Source: Chitinophagales bacterium
GTDB lineage: Bacteria; Bacteroidota; Bacteroidia; Chitinophagales; Chitinophagaceae
Assembly (NCBI GenBank): GCA_020636495.1
Contig: JACJXQ010000008.1
Location: forward strand, 868,001 to 932,000
Reading direction: 5' to 3'
Length of the DNA: 64,000 bases
Shown here: positions 18,523-27,375 of the stretch, in pieces
How positions within the stretch are numbered: the first letter of the stretch is position 1
How the letters are laid out: each line of letters opens with the position of its first letter
Translations under genes and position numbers: made by a program
Notes under the pieces: generated by a model
What the model was told of the DNA's origin: nothing
Database searches by the model: none
The model's input: only the letters and a program-made list of their open reading frames with translations

Positions 18523-19233
18523 ATGCCGCCAAAGTACAGCCGCATACTGCTGAAATTATCCGGAGAATCTTTAATGGGTGACAGTAAATACGGTATTGAT
18601 CCTAAAATGCTGGAACAATACGCCCAGGACATCAAAGCGATAACTGATCTCGGTGTACAGGTGGCTGTAGTGATAGGCGGCGGTAACATCTACCGTGGTA
18701 TGAATGAAGCGGAAACAGGCATAGAGCGCGCACAGGGCGACTATATGGGTATGCTGGCCACGCTGATCAATGGTATGGCACTACAAGCTTCGCTGGAAAG
18801 AGTAGGGGTTATCACCCGCCTGCAGAGCGCTATTAAAATGGAACAGGTAGCAGAGCCATACATCCGCAGGCGCGCCATCCGCCACCTTGAGAAAGGCCGT
18901 GTCGTGATATTCGGTGCCGGAACAGGCAACCCTTATTTTACTACAGATACTGCAGGCTCGCTCAGGGCTATAGAAATAAAAGCTGATGTGATACTGAAAG
19001 GTACACGCGTAGATGGTATTTATTCTGCCGACCCAGAAAAAGACAGCAGTGCTACCCGCTACGACAAACTTTCTTTCAACGAGGTCATCAGCAAAGAACT
19101 GAAGGTAATGGATATGACCGCCTTCACGCTTTGTCAGGAAAATAACCTGCCTATTATAGTATTTGATATGAATACTCCGGGCAACCTGGCCAATGTGGTA
19201 AGTGGTAAGGCCGTAGGTACGTTGGTAAGCTAA
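18523..19233 (+). CDS. pyrH: UMP kinase
   Basis: 236 residues from the ATG at 18523. It phosphorylates UMP to UDP in pyrimidine nucleotide synthesis. Visible: ILLKLSGESLMG at the start (phosphate binding), VVIGGGNIYRG, AGTGNPYFTTDTAGSLRAIE, VDGIYSADPEKD and the C-terminal NLPIIVFDMNTPGNLANVV, all usual for bacterial PyrH of the amino acid kinase family. The start fits family N-termini. It converges on the VWA gene with a 2-base gap. Confidence 0.96.
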   Translation: MPPKYSRILLKLSGESLMGDSKYGIDPKMLEQYAQDIKAITDLGVQVAVVIGGGNIYRGMNEAETGIERAQGDYMGMLATLINGMALQASLERVGVITRLQSAIKMEQVAEPYIRRRAIRHLEKGRVVIFGAGTGNPYFTTDTAGSLRAIEIKADVILKGTRVDGIYSADPEKDSSATRYDKLSFNEVISKELKVMDMTAFTLCQENNLPIIVFDMNTPGNLANVVSGKAVGTLVS

Positions 19234-19235
19234 GC

Positions 19236-20330
19236 TCAGCGCATCCTTTTCTTTTTATTTTTCTCGTAATCTTCAAATATGAAGCTGCCCAACCCGTCAA
19301 GGGATGAGTAGAAGGCTTTGCCGTTGTTCACCTCGGTAAAGTTGCGTACAAAATCCTGCAGGTAAGGGTCGTTGGCTATCATAAATGTGATCACGGGTAT
19401 CTTAAGCCTGCGCAATTGCCCGGCCAGGTTCAGTGTCTTGTTCAGTATTTTACTGTCTATACCAAAACTGTTCTTATAATATTTGTTCCCGATCTTCAGG
19501 CAGGTGGGTTTGCCATCGGTTATCATAAATATCTGCTTATTGGGATTCTTTCTGCGGCGTAGTATATCCATCGCCATCTCCAGCCCCGCAACGGTGTTGG
19601 TATGATATGGCCCCACCTGCAGATAGGGCAGGTCTTTCATCTCTATCTGCCAGGCGTCATTCCCAAAGGCCACAATGTCCAGCGTATCTTTCGGGTAGCG
19701 GGTAGTAATGAGCTCACTCAGTGCCATGGCTACTTTCTTGGCAGGAGTTATACGGTCTTCTCCATACAGTATCATCGAGTGCGATATATCTATCATCAGC
19801 ACGGTAGATGTCTGCGTTTTGAAGTCCATTTCATGTATCTCCAGGTCGTCCTGGTGCATATCCAGTTGCTCTATGCCTCGGTTGATGAGGGAGTTGCGTA
19901 TACTGCCTGTATAGTCAATAGCATCCAGCCGGTCGCCAAATTCGTAGGGGCGTGTCTCCGGGTTCAGTTCATCGCCATTCCCTGTCTTGAAAGTATGGTG
20001 ATTTCCCCTGTTGCCTTTCTTCAGCTTGCCGAATATCTCGTCCAGCGAGCGCTTGCGGATGGTCTGCTCTGTTTTGCCCGTTATAGCAAAGCTGCCGTCA
20101 TTCTCCTGTTCTTTCAGGTACCCTTTGGCCTTCAGGTCTTCAATAAAATCACCTATGCCATAATCATCATCCGTTAGTTTATACTCCCTGTCCAGTTGTG
20201 TCAGCCAGTCCAGTGCTTCGGTAGCATCGCCACTGGTGTATTGCAGCAACTCCATAAACAGGTTGAACAACTTCTCAAAAGGCGTCTTCCCTTCCTGCTC
20301 TTTGAACTGTGTAAATAATATACCCTTCAT
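19236..20330 (-). CDS. VWA-domain protein with intact MIDAS motif
   Basis: 364 residues, no signal peptide, so cytoplasmic. The C-terminal half is a von Willebrand A domain: VLMIDISHSMILYGEDR gives the D-x-S-x-S metal site near residue 177, followed by a Thr-bearing loop (NTVAGLEMAM) and FMITDGKP. The N-terminal 170 residues are charged and partly helical, without recognised domain. VWA proteins of this kind often work with MoxR-type AAA ATPases, but none is adjacent here. Role unknown beyond metal-dependent protein binding. Confidence 0.85.
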   Translation of the reverse strand: MKGILFTQFKEQEGKTPFEKLFNLFMELLQYTSGDATEALDWLTQLDREYKLTDDDYGIGDFIEDLKAKGYLKEQENDGSFAITGKTEQTIRKRSLDEIFGKLKKGNRGNHHTFKTGNGDELNPETRPYEFGDRLDAIDYTGSIRNSLINRGIEQLDMHQDDLEIHEMDFKTQTSTVLMIDISHSMILYGEDRITPAKKVAMALSELITTRYPKDTLDIVAFGNDAWQIEMKDLPYLQVGPYHTNTVAGLEMAMDILRRRKNPNKQIFMITDGKPTCLKIGNKYYKNSFGIDSKILNKTLNLAGQLRRLKIPVITFMIANDPYLQDFVRNFTEVNNGKAFYSSLDGLGSFIFEDYEKNKKKRMR

Positions 20331-20400
20331 GACTATACACTAAGTTACGTAGTTTACCGTAGGGCAGGAATAAGGTTTAGCAATAGAGCTATTGTCTGCG

Positions 20401-20937
20401 CTATTTCACGCGTTTGCCCTGCATAGAATAGGCTCTTGATATATGAGGGTCTGTAAAATGATAAGAAAAGTTAATGCTATCGGTGTTGATAAATCCACCT
20501 GAGTTTATTACATAGTTCGCAGCAGAGGTAAAGGGTCCGCATTGTGAATAATTTAGTTTGTATTGTGTGCTATCCTCCATACCCCATAAATGGTTATCCA
20601 TCTGTTTCGATTTATCAATTAATGTGGTATCAATAATCGTCATCTTCATGGCCGGCAATTGAGACGTCGTAAAGCCCGGATAATAACAATACACGGTGTC
20701 ATCAATAGCATAGCTGAAATGAATTTTCACATCTCTGAATGTGTCTAAATGTAACTGGGCAGTATTATAGCTCCCATAGGTAATAATATCAACCACAAAA
20801 TCACCGGTATAACTTTCCCTGAAATCAGTTTTGGGTGTTTCGTCCTGCTTTTGTGGTTCTGGCGTGGGAGCCTCTTCCTTTTTGCCGCAGGATAACAAAA
20901 TGAGTATCAGAATAAGCGATGCAAGTACTTTTCTCAT
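20401..20937 (-). CDS. Hypothetical lipoprotein
   Basis: 178 residues from the ATG at 20937. This start is preferred because it puts the signal peptide (MRKVLASLILILILLSCGKKEE) first; an upstream in-frame start at 21015 would add 26 polar residues. LLSC is a lipobox, so the product is probably lipid-anchored. A Pro/Glu/Gln-rich linker follows, then about 130 residues with aromatic-rich beta-strand character (YTGDFVVDIITYG, FSYHFTD). No family was recognised. Confidence 0.75.
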   Translation of the reverse strand: MRKVLASLILILILLSCGKKEEAPTPEPQKQDETPKTDFRESYTGDFVVDIITYGSYNTAQLHLDTFRDVKIHFSYAIDDTVYCYYPGFTTSQLPAMKMTIIDTTLIDKSKQMDNHLWGMEDSTQYKLNYSQCGPFTSAANYVINSGGFINTDSINFSYHFTDPHISRAYSMQGKRVK

Positions 20938-21089
20938 AGGGCTGAATATTAGATACACTAAATTTAAACTATTATTTTGCCTTGTTGTCATCATTTCTCT
21001 GCAATACTTACCCATATATTACCGTTACTTACCCTTAGAGGGTGCTTGATATGTAGCGGGTTGTATATCTTGTAATATAAATAAGGGTT

Positions 21090-21716
21090 ATGAGAATAGT
21101 ATTGAACAGGCTGTTCATGCTGCTGGTAGCAAGTACGCTACTGGTAGGCGCATGTAATAAGGACAATTATTCTACCGAACCGTTAGCTACCACCAATCCC
21201 GCGGTCACGGGCTACGGTATCTTCTCGGTTGATGGCAGCGGCAATCTCGTCATGAATGGCGTATCTGTCACCAACACCCCTTACCATTTTGATAATATCA
21301 TTCGCGACAACCCCAATGCTAAAACGCTCATCATGAAAGATTGCCCCGGCTCTGAAGACGATGATGCTAACTTGCTCGCAGCACGCAAGATACGCCAGGC
21401 AGGTTTGAATATTCATGTTACGGCTACATCCGAGCTGGCCAGCGGTGCTGTCGATATGTTCTTTGCCGGCGTGAAAAGGACGATGGAGGCAGGCGCTAAA
21501 TTCGGCGTTCACTCATGGACAGACGGCAAGAACGACGCTACAGATTTTCCCAAAGGTGACGCACAACATCAGCCATACATAGATTACTTTAAAGAAATGG
21601 GCCTCTCCCAACAGCAGGCCGAAGACTTTTATTACTTCACTATATATGCAGCTTCTCCCAACGATATCCACTGGATGACACAAGCTGAAATAGACAAATA
21701 CGGACTATTGAACTAA
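21090..21716 (+). CDS. Lipoprotein with ClpP/crotonase-like fold (COG3904-type)
   Basis: 208 residues. Lipobox VGAC near residue 22. From about 75 the sequence follows the periplasmic ClpP-like pattern: a strand with KTLIMKDCPG, then LLAARKIRQAGLNIHV, ELASGAVDMFFAGVKR and AKFGVHSW. The Ser of ELASGA is in the place of the ClpP nucleophile and GVHSW matches the family. The C-terminal WMTQAEIDKYGLLN also fits. The usual GG before the helix is replaced by GSEDDD. Protease activity is plausible and unproven. It ends 4 bases from the LytTR gene stop. Confidence 0.75.
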   Translation: MRIVLNRLFMLLVASTLLVGACNKDNYSTEPLATTNPAVTGYGIFSVDGSGNLVMNGVSVTNTPYHFDNIIRDNPNAKTLIMKDCPGSEDDDANLLAARKIRQAGLNIHVTATSELASGAVDMFFAGVKRTMEAGAKFGVHSWTDGKNDATDFPKGDAQHQPYIDYFKEMGLSQQQAEDFYYFTIYAASPNDIHWMTQAEIDKYGLLN

Positions 21717-21720
21717 GACG

Positions 21721-22470
21721 TTACCTGAACTTAAAAACCTTCATCAATTCATCTTTATAATTCCTGCCTACTGGTATAGTATTGCCCTGTACTACAAGTT
21801 CATTTTCTGTGAACGTGTCAATATGGTTCACATTCACGCAATAGGACCGGTGTACACGTACAAAATAATCCCTGTTCAACACATCCATTGTTTTGGTCAG
21901 TGTATTGCGTATCAGGTAGGTCTTTTCGGTGGTCACTATTTTTACATAGTTATCTTCCGCACTCAGAAAAAGTATATCATTCAAAAATTGTTTGATGAAT
22001 TTGTGACCGTCTTTTATGAACACGTGGTTTTGTTTCAGATAGATATTTCCCTCGGTTGCTGCAGGCTGTTCTTCTTTGTTATCATTTTCATTCCTGTAGG
22101 CAAAGTTGTGCAGCGCCAGCTCTATCGATACCAGTAACGAGCTCGTTGTAAAAGGCTTTACAACATATGCCGCCGGAAAGGTATTTTTCGCCCTGTTCAC
22201 AGTAGCAGCATCTGCATGTGCGGTAATGTATATGAATGGCGTGGGTTGCAGTTCATTAATGGCATAGGCAATGTCTACCCCGGTTTTATTACCTTTTATG
22301 CTGATGTCCAACAGCACCAGGTCGGGCGGCTCTTTTTTGAACATTTTGATCGCGCTGTCAATATTGTCGGTAATACCTGTTATCATATATCCGGCTTGTT
22401 TCAGTCTTGCGGCTATATCATGGGCCACCAGCAACTCATCCTCAACTATCTGTATTTTAAAAGGCTCCAT
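21721..22470 (-). CDS. LytTR-family response regulator
   Basis: 249 residues from the ATG at 22470; longer in-frame starts would overlap the kinase gene. An N-terminal receiver domain (KIQIVEDELLVAHDIA, phosphoacceptor Asp in DLVLLDISIKGN, Thr in FIYITAHAD, Lys in AYVVKPF) is joined to a C-terminal LytTR DNA-binding domain (ILFLSAEDNYVKIVTTEKTY, FVRVHRSYCVNVNHID, VGRNYKDEL). It lies 10 bases downstream of a TPR histidine kinase gene and should be its partner. Confidence 0.93.
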   Translation of the reverse strand: MEPFKIQIVEDELLVAHDIAARLKQAGYMITGITDNIDSAIKMFKKEPPDLVLLDISIKGNKTGVDIAYAINELQPTPFIYITAHADAATVNRAKNTFPAAYVVKPFTTSSLLVSIELALHNFAYRNENDNKEEQPAATEGNIYLKQNHVFIKDGHKFIKQFLNDILFLSAEDNYVKIVTTEKTYLIRNTLTKTMDVLNRDYFVRVHRSYCVNVNHIDTFTENELVVQGNTIPVGRNYKDELMKVFKFR

Positions 22471-22480
22471 AGTATTTTGT

Positions 22481-24382
22481 TTATGCGGTGTAAGGTATGG
22501 TAAGTGTAAACCGGGTCCCTCCATCAACTATTAAAGACAGGTAGCCGTTCAGTTGTTTTACAAACGTCTGTATCAGCTCTTTACCAAACGAGCCTTCTTT
22601 GTCCTTCCACTCATCTATATTTACACCTTTACCATTGTCCGCCACTTCCAGTTCCAGTTGGTCGGCCTTTCTTTTTAGTGTAATGCTTAATTCAGGGCTA
22701 TTGTTATCTACGTAAGCATATTTAAAAGCATTGGTCACCAGCTCGTTGATAATAAGGCTCAATGGTATGGCCTGGTCTACATTCATCAGTTCATTATCTA
22801 TATCCAGGTTTATTGCAATGTTGTCAGCATCATAGCCATAGGCGCTTTGCAGACTGTCTACCAGGTCGCTGATAAACTCCCTGATGTTTATCTCTGTAAT
22901 ATTGTCGCGTGTGTACAGGCGTTGGTGTATCAGGCTCATAGCTTCTATGCGTTGTTGCCCCTCTCTTACGGCCTTCGATGCTGCGCTGTCTTTTATCCTG
23001 AACGATTGCAGGCTCAGCAGGCTGGAGATGATCTGCAGGTTGTTCTTCACCCTGTGGTGCAGTTCTTTCATCAGCAGGGTTAGTTTGTCACTTTGTTTTT
23101 TTATCGTGGCAGTCGCTGCCCTTTGCCTGATGTATTGTACCAATACCAGCACGGCCAGCAAAGCTACTATGCCCAGCCCTATAGTAAGTCTTTTGTTATT
23201 CACTTTCTCGTGGGCTATACGTTCGTCTTTTTTCTCAGACTCGTACTGCTCCTTTAGTTCGGCAATGGTTTTTTGAACCTCCTTTCCCGACAGGCTGTCT
23301 TCCGTTTCTTTATGTTCTTTCAAAGCATTGTATGCCGTAAAGTAGTCACCCTCAAGTGCTGAAAGTTTTGACAGGTTCCTGGATGCCAGGCTATATAGTT
23401 TTGTCAGTGTTTTAGCCCGGGCTATTTCTTTTGCTTCCGTCAGGCTTTTTATCCCGTCTTTATACCTGCCAACAGCTTCAAAAGTACTCGCGTACATCAT
23501 CAGGAGTTTTACTCTGTCTTGCGGAGCTTCTATGTTTTCTATCATATTTTCTGCCTTTCCCAGGTAGTAGAGTGCAGAATCAAAGTTGCCCAACTTGCTA
23601 TAACATTCTCCGGCTATTGTGTAAGCATTTGTCAATTGCCTGGGTGTAGGGTCTACTTCTATACTGTAGTATATCGCCTGATGCAGGTAGGGTAATGCTT
23701 CTCTATACTTACCGGCAGTATTATATAGCATTGCAAGGTTCGTCAACACTACTGCCCTGTTCAATATATTTCCTGTCAGCTCATTCATTTCAAGCGCCTT
23801 CTTTGAGTAGTGGATACTCTCATCCAGGTTATTCAGCATGTCATATACTGCTGATAGCATGGTATACGAATTGGAAATACTTACAGTATCTTTTACCTCT
23901 GTTGCCACTTCCAGTTGCCGGTGTGCATACCGTAGTGCCGACTTTGCATCTCCTTTAGCCAGGTAGTATCCGGCTACGATATTCAAAGCATAAGTATAGT
24001 ACACGCCTTTTTTGCCGGCAAGGTCATATTGCTCTATGGTCTTCAAAGCATATAGCTTTGAAGAGTCGTGCTGGTCGTTCGCAAAAAATACATTAGATAA
24101 TGCAAAACAGGCTGTTGCTTGTTTTGTATGGTTACCACTTTTCCTGCCCATGGCAATGGCCTTATATGCATATTGCAGGCCAATTTTGGTTTCATATTCA
24201 CTGGCAGTGCAAATGGCTGCCCAGGCATAGTTATCTGCACTGTCAGCGGCAGTAGTACATTGCGCCAATTTCTCAATATAATCACCCGCCGATTGCCCGT
24301 AGGTAATACTGGCCAGTACCAACAGCGCTATGGTGGCACTCAAATGACGTGTCATGTATGCTTTCGTTGTTTTGTGTAACAT
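22481..24382 (-). CDS. TPR-containing sensor histidine kinase (HisKA_2 type)
   Basis: 633 residues from the ATG at 24382 (a GTG lies one codon earlier, another ATG at 24355). A signal peptide is followed by about seven TPR-like repeats (residues 60-370), one transmembrane segment near 395-415 (LTIGLGIVALLAVLVLVQY), a HisKA_2 phosphoacceptor box LLMKELHHRVKNNLQIISSL near 438, and a HATPase domain with NELVTNAFKYA and ADNGKGV. The TPR part is therefore periplasmic and probably senses a protein or envelope state. A near-consensus -7 box TAATTTTA lies on the minus strand at 24402-24409. Downstream is the LytTR regulator. Confidence 0.92.
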   Translation of the reverse strand: MLHKTTKAYMTRHLSATIALLVLASITYGQSAGDYIEKLAQCTTAADSADNYAWAAICTASEYETKIGLQYAYKAIAMGRKSGNHTKQATACFALSNVFFANDQHDSSKLYALKTIEQYDLAGKKGVYYTYALNIVAGYYLAKGDAKSALRYAHRQLEVATEVKDTVSISNSYTMLSAVYDMLNNLDESIHYSKKALEMNELTGNILNRAVVLTNLAMLYNTAGKYREALPYLHQAIYYSIEVDPTPRQLTNAYTIAGECYSKLGNFDSALYYLGKAENMIENIEAPQDRVKLLMMYASTFEAVGRYKDGIKSLTEAKEIARAKTLTKLYSLASRNLSKLSALEGDYFTAYNALKEHKETEDSLSGKEVQKTIAELKEQYESEKKDERIAHEKVNNKRLTIGLGIVALLAVLVLVQYIRQRAATATIKKQSDKLTLLMKELHHRVKNNLQIISSLLSLQSFRIKDSAASKAVREGQQRIEAMSLIHQRLYTRDNITEINIREFISDLVDSLQSAYGYDADNIAINLDIDNELMNVDQAIPLSLIINELVTNAFKYAYVDNNSPELSITLKRKADQLELEVADNGKGVNIDEWKDKEGSFGKELIQTFVKQLNGYLSLIVDGGTRFTLTIPYTA

Positions 24383-24517
24383 CACTACGGTATTACTTCT
24401 GTAAAATTAGACCATAGCGCCCCTTATAAAAACCACTCACCCACAAACTATTGTCGTTCGCCCCAATAATTTATTATCTGCGTTGTTGGCATGTAATATT
24501 GACTAAAACTTTAAATT

Positions 24518-25678
24518 ATGAAAAAATCATTACTCGTCATTGCAGGTTTGACCTTTTCTATGGCCCTGCAGGCACAAATTACACTCAATAGTTCTAATGC
24601 GCCATCTACGGCTCAATGCCAGAGCAACGATACTTTCCGTAAATTAAGTACAACCGGCCTGCCCGACCTGTCTCCTAAAACAAATGCTACATGGGACCTG
24701 ACAGGAATTGCTGATTTAGGCAGTTTCTTTACATACAACGGCGTAGCATCTTCCGGTGCTTTTCCCAACGCTACTTTTACACTATCTCGAAAGTATCTTT
24801 TCTCTGCTTTGAGTTACAACAATATAAGTATGTTTGGAATTACCGGCAGCGGTATTATTGACTATGGTGAACATATAGACCGTCAACCTTTGTCTATCGG
24901 TGCTCTCACAGGCGACCCCGGCGATAGTCTGGTCTTTGCTCAACAGGATATTATATACAGTCCGTCAGAAACGGTAATAAAGTATCCATGCACAATGAGT
25001 ACTACCTGGACAGACGTAAATAGCTTTAATACGAAATTCAACCTTACGGTATCTGCTTATTCATTAAATAATACGCCGGGCGAAAGACGCACTGTAAGAA
25101 CAGAAAAGAAAACTGTGAAGGGGTGGGGCAAGATGAAAGTAGATGATGAAAACGGTAATCCCACAGGATATATGGATGTTTTATTGGTAGAATTAGAGCG
25201 AAGCGTGAAAGACAGTTTCTACCTCGGCGGCAGCCCGGCTCCTGCCCCATTACTCACAGCCTTTGGTGTGTCCCAGGGGCAGGTATTGGATGAATATTTC
25301 CGATTCTTCTATCGTGCGGGTGAATTCAAACCTTTGCTTGAATTAGAATATACCAACAGCAGCTTTACGACAGTAAGTAGTGCCGAAGTACACAGTGAGA
25401 GATTGGCACCTACTTCTGTAAATACCATCAGTAAAGAGCAGATCAACATCTATCCTAACCCGGTAGCAAATGGCTCATTTACGGTAAAAGTAGATGGTGC
25501 GTATAAAAGCATCAGCTACCAATTGTACAATATGACGGGACAGGTGGTAGCGGCAAATATATTGCCTGCAAATGGTACGGTGTCCTTACCTGCTGATGTT
25601 CCCGCTGGTAACTATTTTATCAAGCTGCAAACTGAGGGAGGCGCTTATGGTGTTAAACAGGTCAATATTGTAAAATAA
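24518..25678 (+). CDS. Secreted protein with T9SS type A sorting domain
   Basis: 386 residues. Signal peptide 1-20 (MKKSLLVIAGLTFSMALQAQ). The middle 280 residues are Thr/Ser/Asn-rich beta-type sequence with no recognised domain. The last 80 residues (INIYPNPVANGSFTVKV to YGVKQVNIVK) form a type A T9SS sorting domain with the GxYxIKLxT-like strand near the end. It should be exported across the outer membrane. A long hairpin follows. Confidence 0.88.
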   Translation: MKKSLLVIAGLTFSMALQAQITLNSSNAPSTAQCQSNDTFRKLSTTGLPDLSPKTNATWDLTGIADLGSFFTYNGVASSGAFPNATFTLSRKYLFSALSYNNISMFGITGSGIIDYGEHIDRQPLSIGALTGDPGDSLVFAQQDIIYSPSETVIKYPCTMSTTWTDVNSFNTKFNLTVSAYSLNNTPGERRTVRTEKKTVKGWGKMKVDDENGNPTGYMDVLLVELERSVKDSFYLGGSPAPAPLLTAFGVSQGQVLDEYFRFFYRAGEFKPLLELEYTNSSFTTVSSAEVHSERLAPTSVNTISKEQINIYPNPVANGSFTVKVDGAYKSISYQLYNMTGQVVAANILPANGTVSLPADVPAGNYFIKLQTEGGAYGVKQVNIVK

Positions 25679-25691
25679 TTCCGTTCATTTA

Positions 25692-25731
25692 TTAAATTAT
25701 CCTGCCGCTGTTGAGTGGCAGGATAATTTAA
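25692..25731. terminator. Long hairpin after the T9SS gene
   Basis: A perfect 15-bp stem (25692-25706 with 25717-25731) around a 10-base loop, 13 bases after the stop. The stem base is AT-rich; no pure T-run follows, so it may act as a terminator or as an mRNA-end stabiliser. Confidence 0.7.
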
Positions 25732-25748
25732 ATTCAAGAAAACAAGCG

Positions 25749-26864
25749 ATGGATAGGTACTTAAAGTTTATTTTTTTGTTCTTGGTGATTGCCTCATGTC
25801 GCAGGAGTGATAATGCTGACAGTATTGCACCCGGGCAGGATTTTGATTCATACCTGGCCGAACAGGTTACTGGTCAGAATATCCCTGCCTTATCTGTATT
25901 GATGTTCAAAGGCAGTGAAATCAAGTATGAAAAATACCTGGGTGTAGCTGATAAAACTACAAACGTACCGCTCAGCGATGCTCATGTTTTTCTGCTGGCT
26001 TCTATCTCAAAAACGGTCACCGCTACGGCCCTGATGCAATTGTTCGAACAGGGTAAGTTTAAACTGGATGACAAAATAAATGACTACCTGCCATTTGCGG
26101 TAAAGATTCCGGGGCATGCTACTCCTGTTTCTTTCAGAATGTTGCTGACACATACATCTGCCATTGCTGATGGCAAAGCGCTCGACGACCAGTATTATTA
26201 CAACAGGGACAGCCCGGTACCATTGGCTGATTTTCTTAAAGACTACCTTACCCCAGCTGGTAAATACTATAACGCAAAGGATAATTTTTATGACTTTGAA
26301 CCTGGCACTATGCAGGAATACAGTAACGAGGGAAGCGCGCTCATCGCTGTACTGGTAGAAAGTATCTCAGGTATGGATTTCCCAACGTACTGTAAGCAAA
26401 ATATTTTCGCACCATTAGGTATGAACAACACCTATTGGAAACTGGCTGATGTGCCGGTAAAAAACCTGGTTCGCCCATACGACGGTAATCAGGCCATCGA
26501 TCATTATACTTTCACAGACTATCCGAATGGTGGTTTGCGAACAAGTGTACGGGATATGTTCAGGTTCTTATCCGCCTATGGAAACGAGGGGATATTCAAT
26601 GGTACGCAAATACTAAAGGCAGCTACCGTACACGAGATGCTGAAACAACAGATACCATCCATAGACCCGACAACAGGGCTGCATTGGTTCATTATGAATA
26701 GCAGCAGGAATATATGGGGACATGATGGTGGAGAACAAGGTGTTGCTACTATTATGGGAGTCAATCCCGATACAAAAGTAGGGGTGCTTATTTTCACCAA
26801 CCAGGGCAATGCAGACCTGGATAACTTACTCACAGCGGCATACGATCATGCTGAAAAACTGTAA
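25749..26864 (+). CDS. Serine hydrolase lipoprotein of the beta-lactamase/class C fold (S12)
   Basis: 371 residues. Lipobox IASC near residue 17. The three active-site motifs are present: SISK (Ser-x-x-Lys, near 80), YSN (near 197, in MQEYSNEGSALIAVL) and HDGG (near 330, in IWGHDGGEQGV) in place of KTG. Such proteins act as D-Ala-D-Ala carboxypeptidases, esterases or D-aminopeptidases; the substrate cannot be told from sequence. It begins 70 bases after the T9SS gene and may be separated from it by the hairpin. Confidence 0.9.
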   Translation: MDRYLKFIFLFLVIASCRRSDNADSIAPGQDFDSYLAEQVTGQNIPALSVLMFKGSEIKYEKYLGVADKTTNVPLSDAHVFLLASISKTVTATALMQLFEQGKFKLDDKINDYLPFAVKIPGHATPVSFRMLLTHTSAIADGKALDDQYYYNRDSPVPLADFLKDYLTPAGKYYNAKDNFYDFEPGTMQEYSNEGSALIAVLVESISGMDFPTYCKQNIFAPLGMNNTYWKLADVPVKNLVRPYDGNQAIDHYTFTDYPNGGLRTSVRDMFRFLSAYGNEGIFNGTQILKAATVHEMLKQQIPSIDPTTGLHWFIMNSSRNIWGHDGGEQGVATIMGVNPDTKVGVLIFTNQGNADLDNLLTAAYDHAEKL

Positions 26865-26926
26865 GATGCTTACAACTATCATTCGCTAAACTCGTTCTAT
26901 TTATATTTATCTACCTGGTAAATTGA

Positions 26927-26957
26927 GAGGCCGCTATCGTGCGGTTTCTTTTTTTTA
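26927..26957 (+). terminator. Weak terminator after the serine hydrolase gene
   Basis: AGGCCGC pairs with GCGGTTT (two G-T pairs) around a short loop and is followed by a long T-run at 26949-26956. Confidence 0.55.
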
Positions 26958-26961
26958 ATAG

Positions 26962-27375
26962 CTACTCCAGCTTGAAAACTACAGGCAGTGTATAGATCAC
27001 TCTTACGGGTTTGCCCTTATAAGTGCCGGGCTGCCATGCCGGCATCGACTTTACTAGCCGTATCGCTTCTTCTTCTAGCCCTGCGCCTAACCTTCGTGTA
27101 TTACGTGCTACGAATGGTTCCTGCACCGCGCCATGCTCATCTACCATAAAACGAACGTAGACCGTTCCCGTTATGTTAGCTTCCTGTGCTACAGGCGGGT
27201 ATTTGTGATGCATCACGATATACTTATTTACATCCCCTTTAAATTCCGGCCTTGTGGTAAGTTCGTCTATCAGTCTTTTCTCAGTACCTGTGGTGTCTGT
27301 TTGCGCATGCAGTGTATTGCCTGCTGCAAATAGCAGGAGTAGTAGTGATACGATATGTATAGTTCTTCTCCTCAT
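26962..27375 (-). CDS. Small TonB C-terminal-domain protein
   Basis: 137 residues with a signal peptide (about 1-24, ending GNTLHAQ). The rest is one TonB C-terminal domain: YPPVAQEANITGTVYVRFMVDEHG, then AIRLVKSMPAWQPGTYKGKPVRV and the closing YTLPVVFKLE. There is no membrane anchor or Pro-rich linker, so it is not a classical TonB and may be a periplasmic partner or a peptidoglycan/protein-binding module. Its ATG overlaps the stop of the preceding gene by 4 bases (ATGA), so the two are translationally coupled. Confidence 0.85.
   Translation of the reverse strand: MRRRTIHIVSLLLLLFAAGNTLHAQTDTTGTEKRLIDELTTRPEFKGDVNKYIVMHHKYPPVAQEANITGTVYVRFMVDEHGAVQEPFVARNTRRLGAGLEEEAIRLVKSMPAWQPGTYKGKPVRVIYTLPVVFKLE

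Noticed and set aside
20381..20394. CAATAG-AG-CTATTG palindrome downstream of the VWA gene start region
   Set aside because: Short, AT-rich and without T-run or neighbouring promoter; most likely chance.
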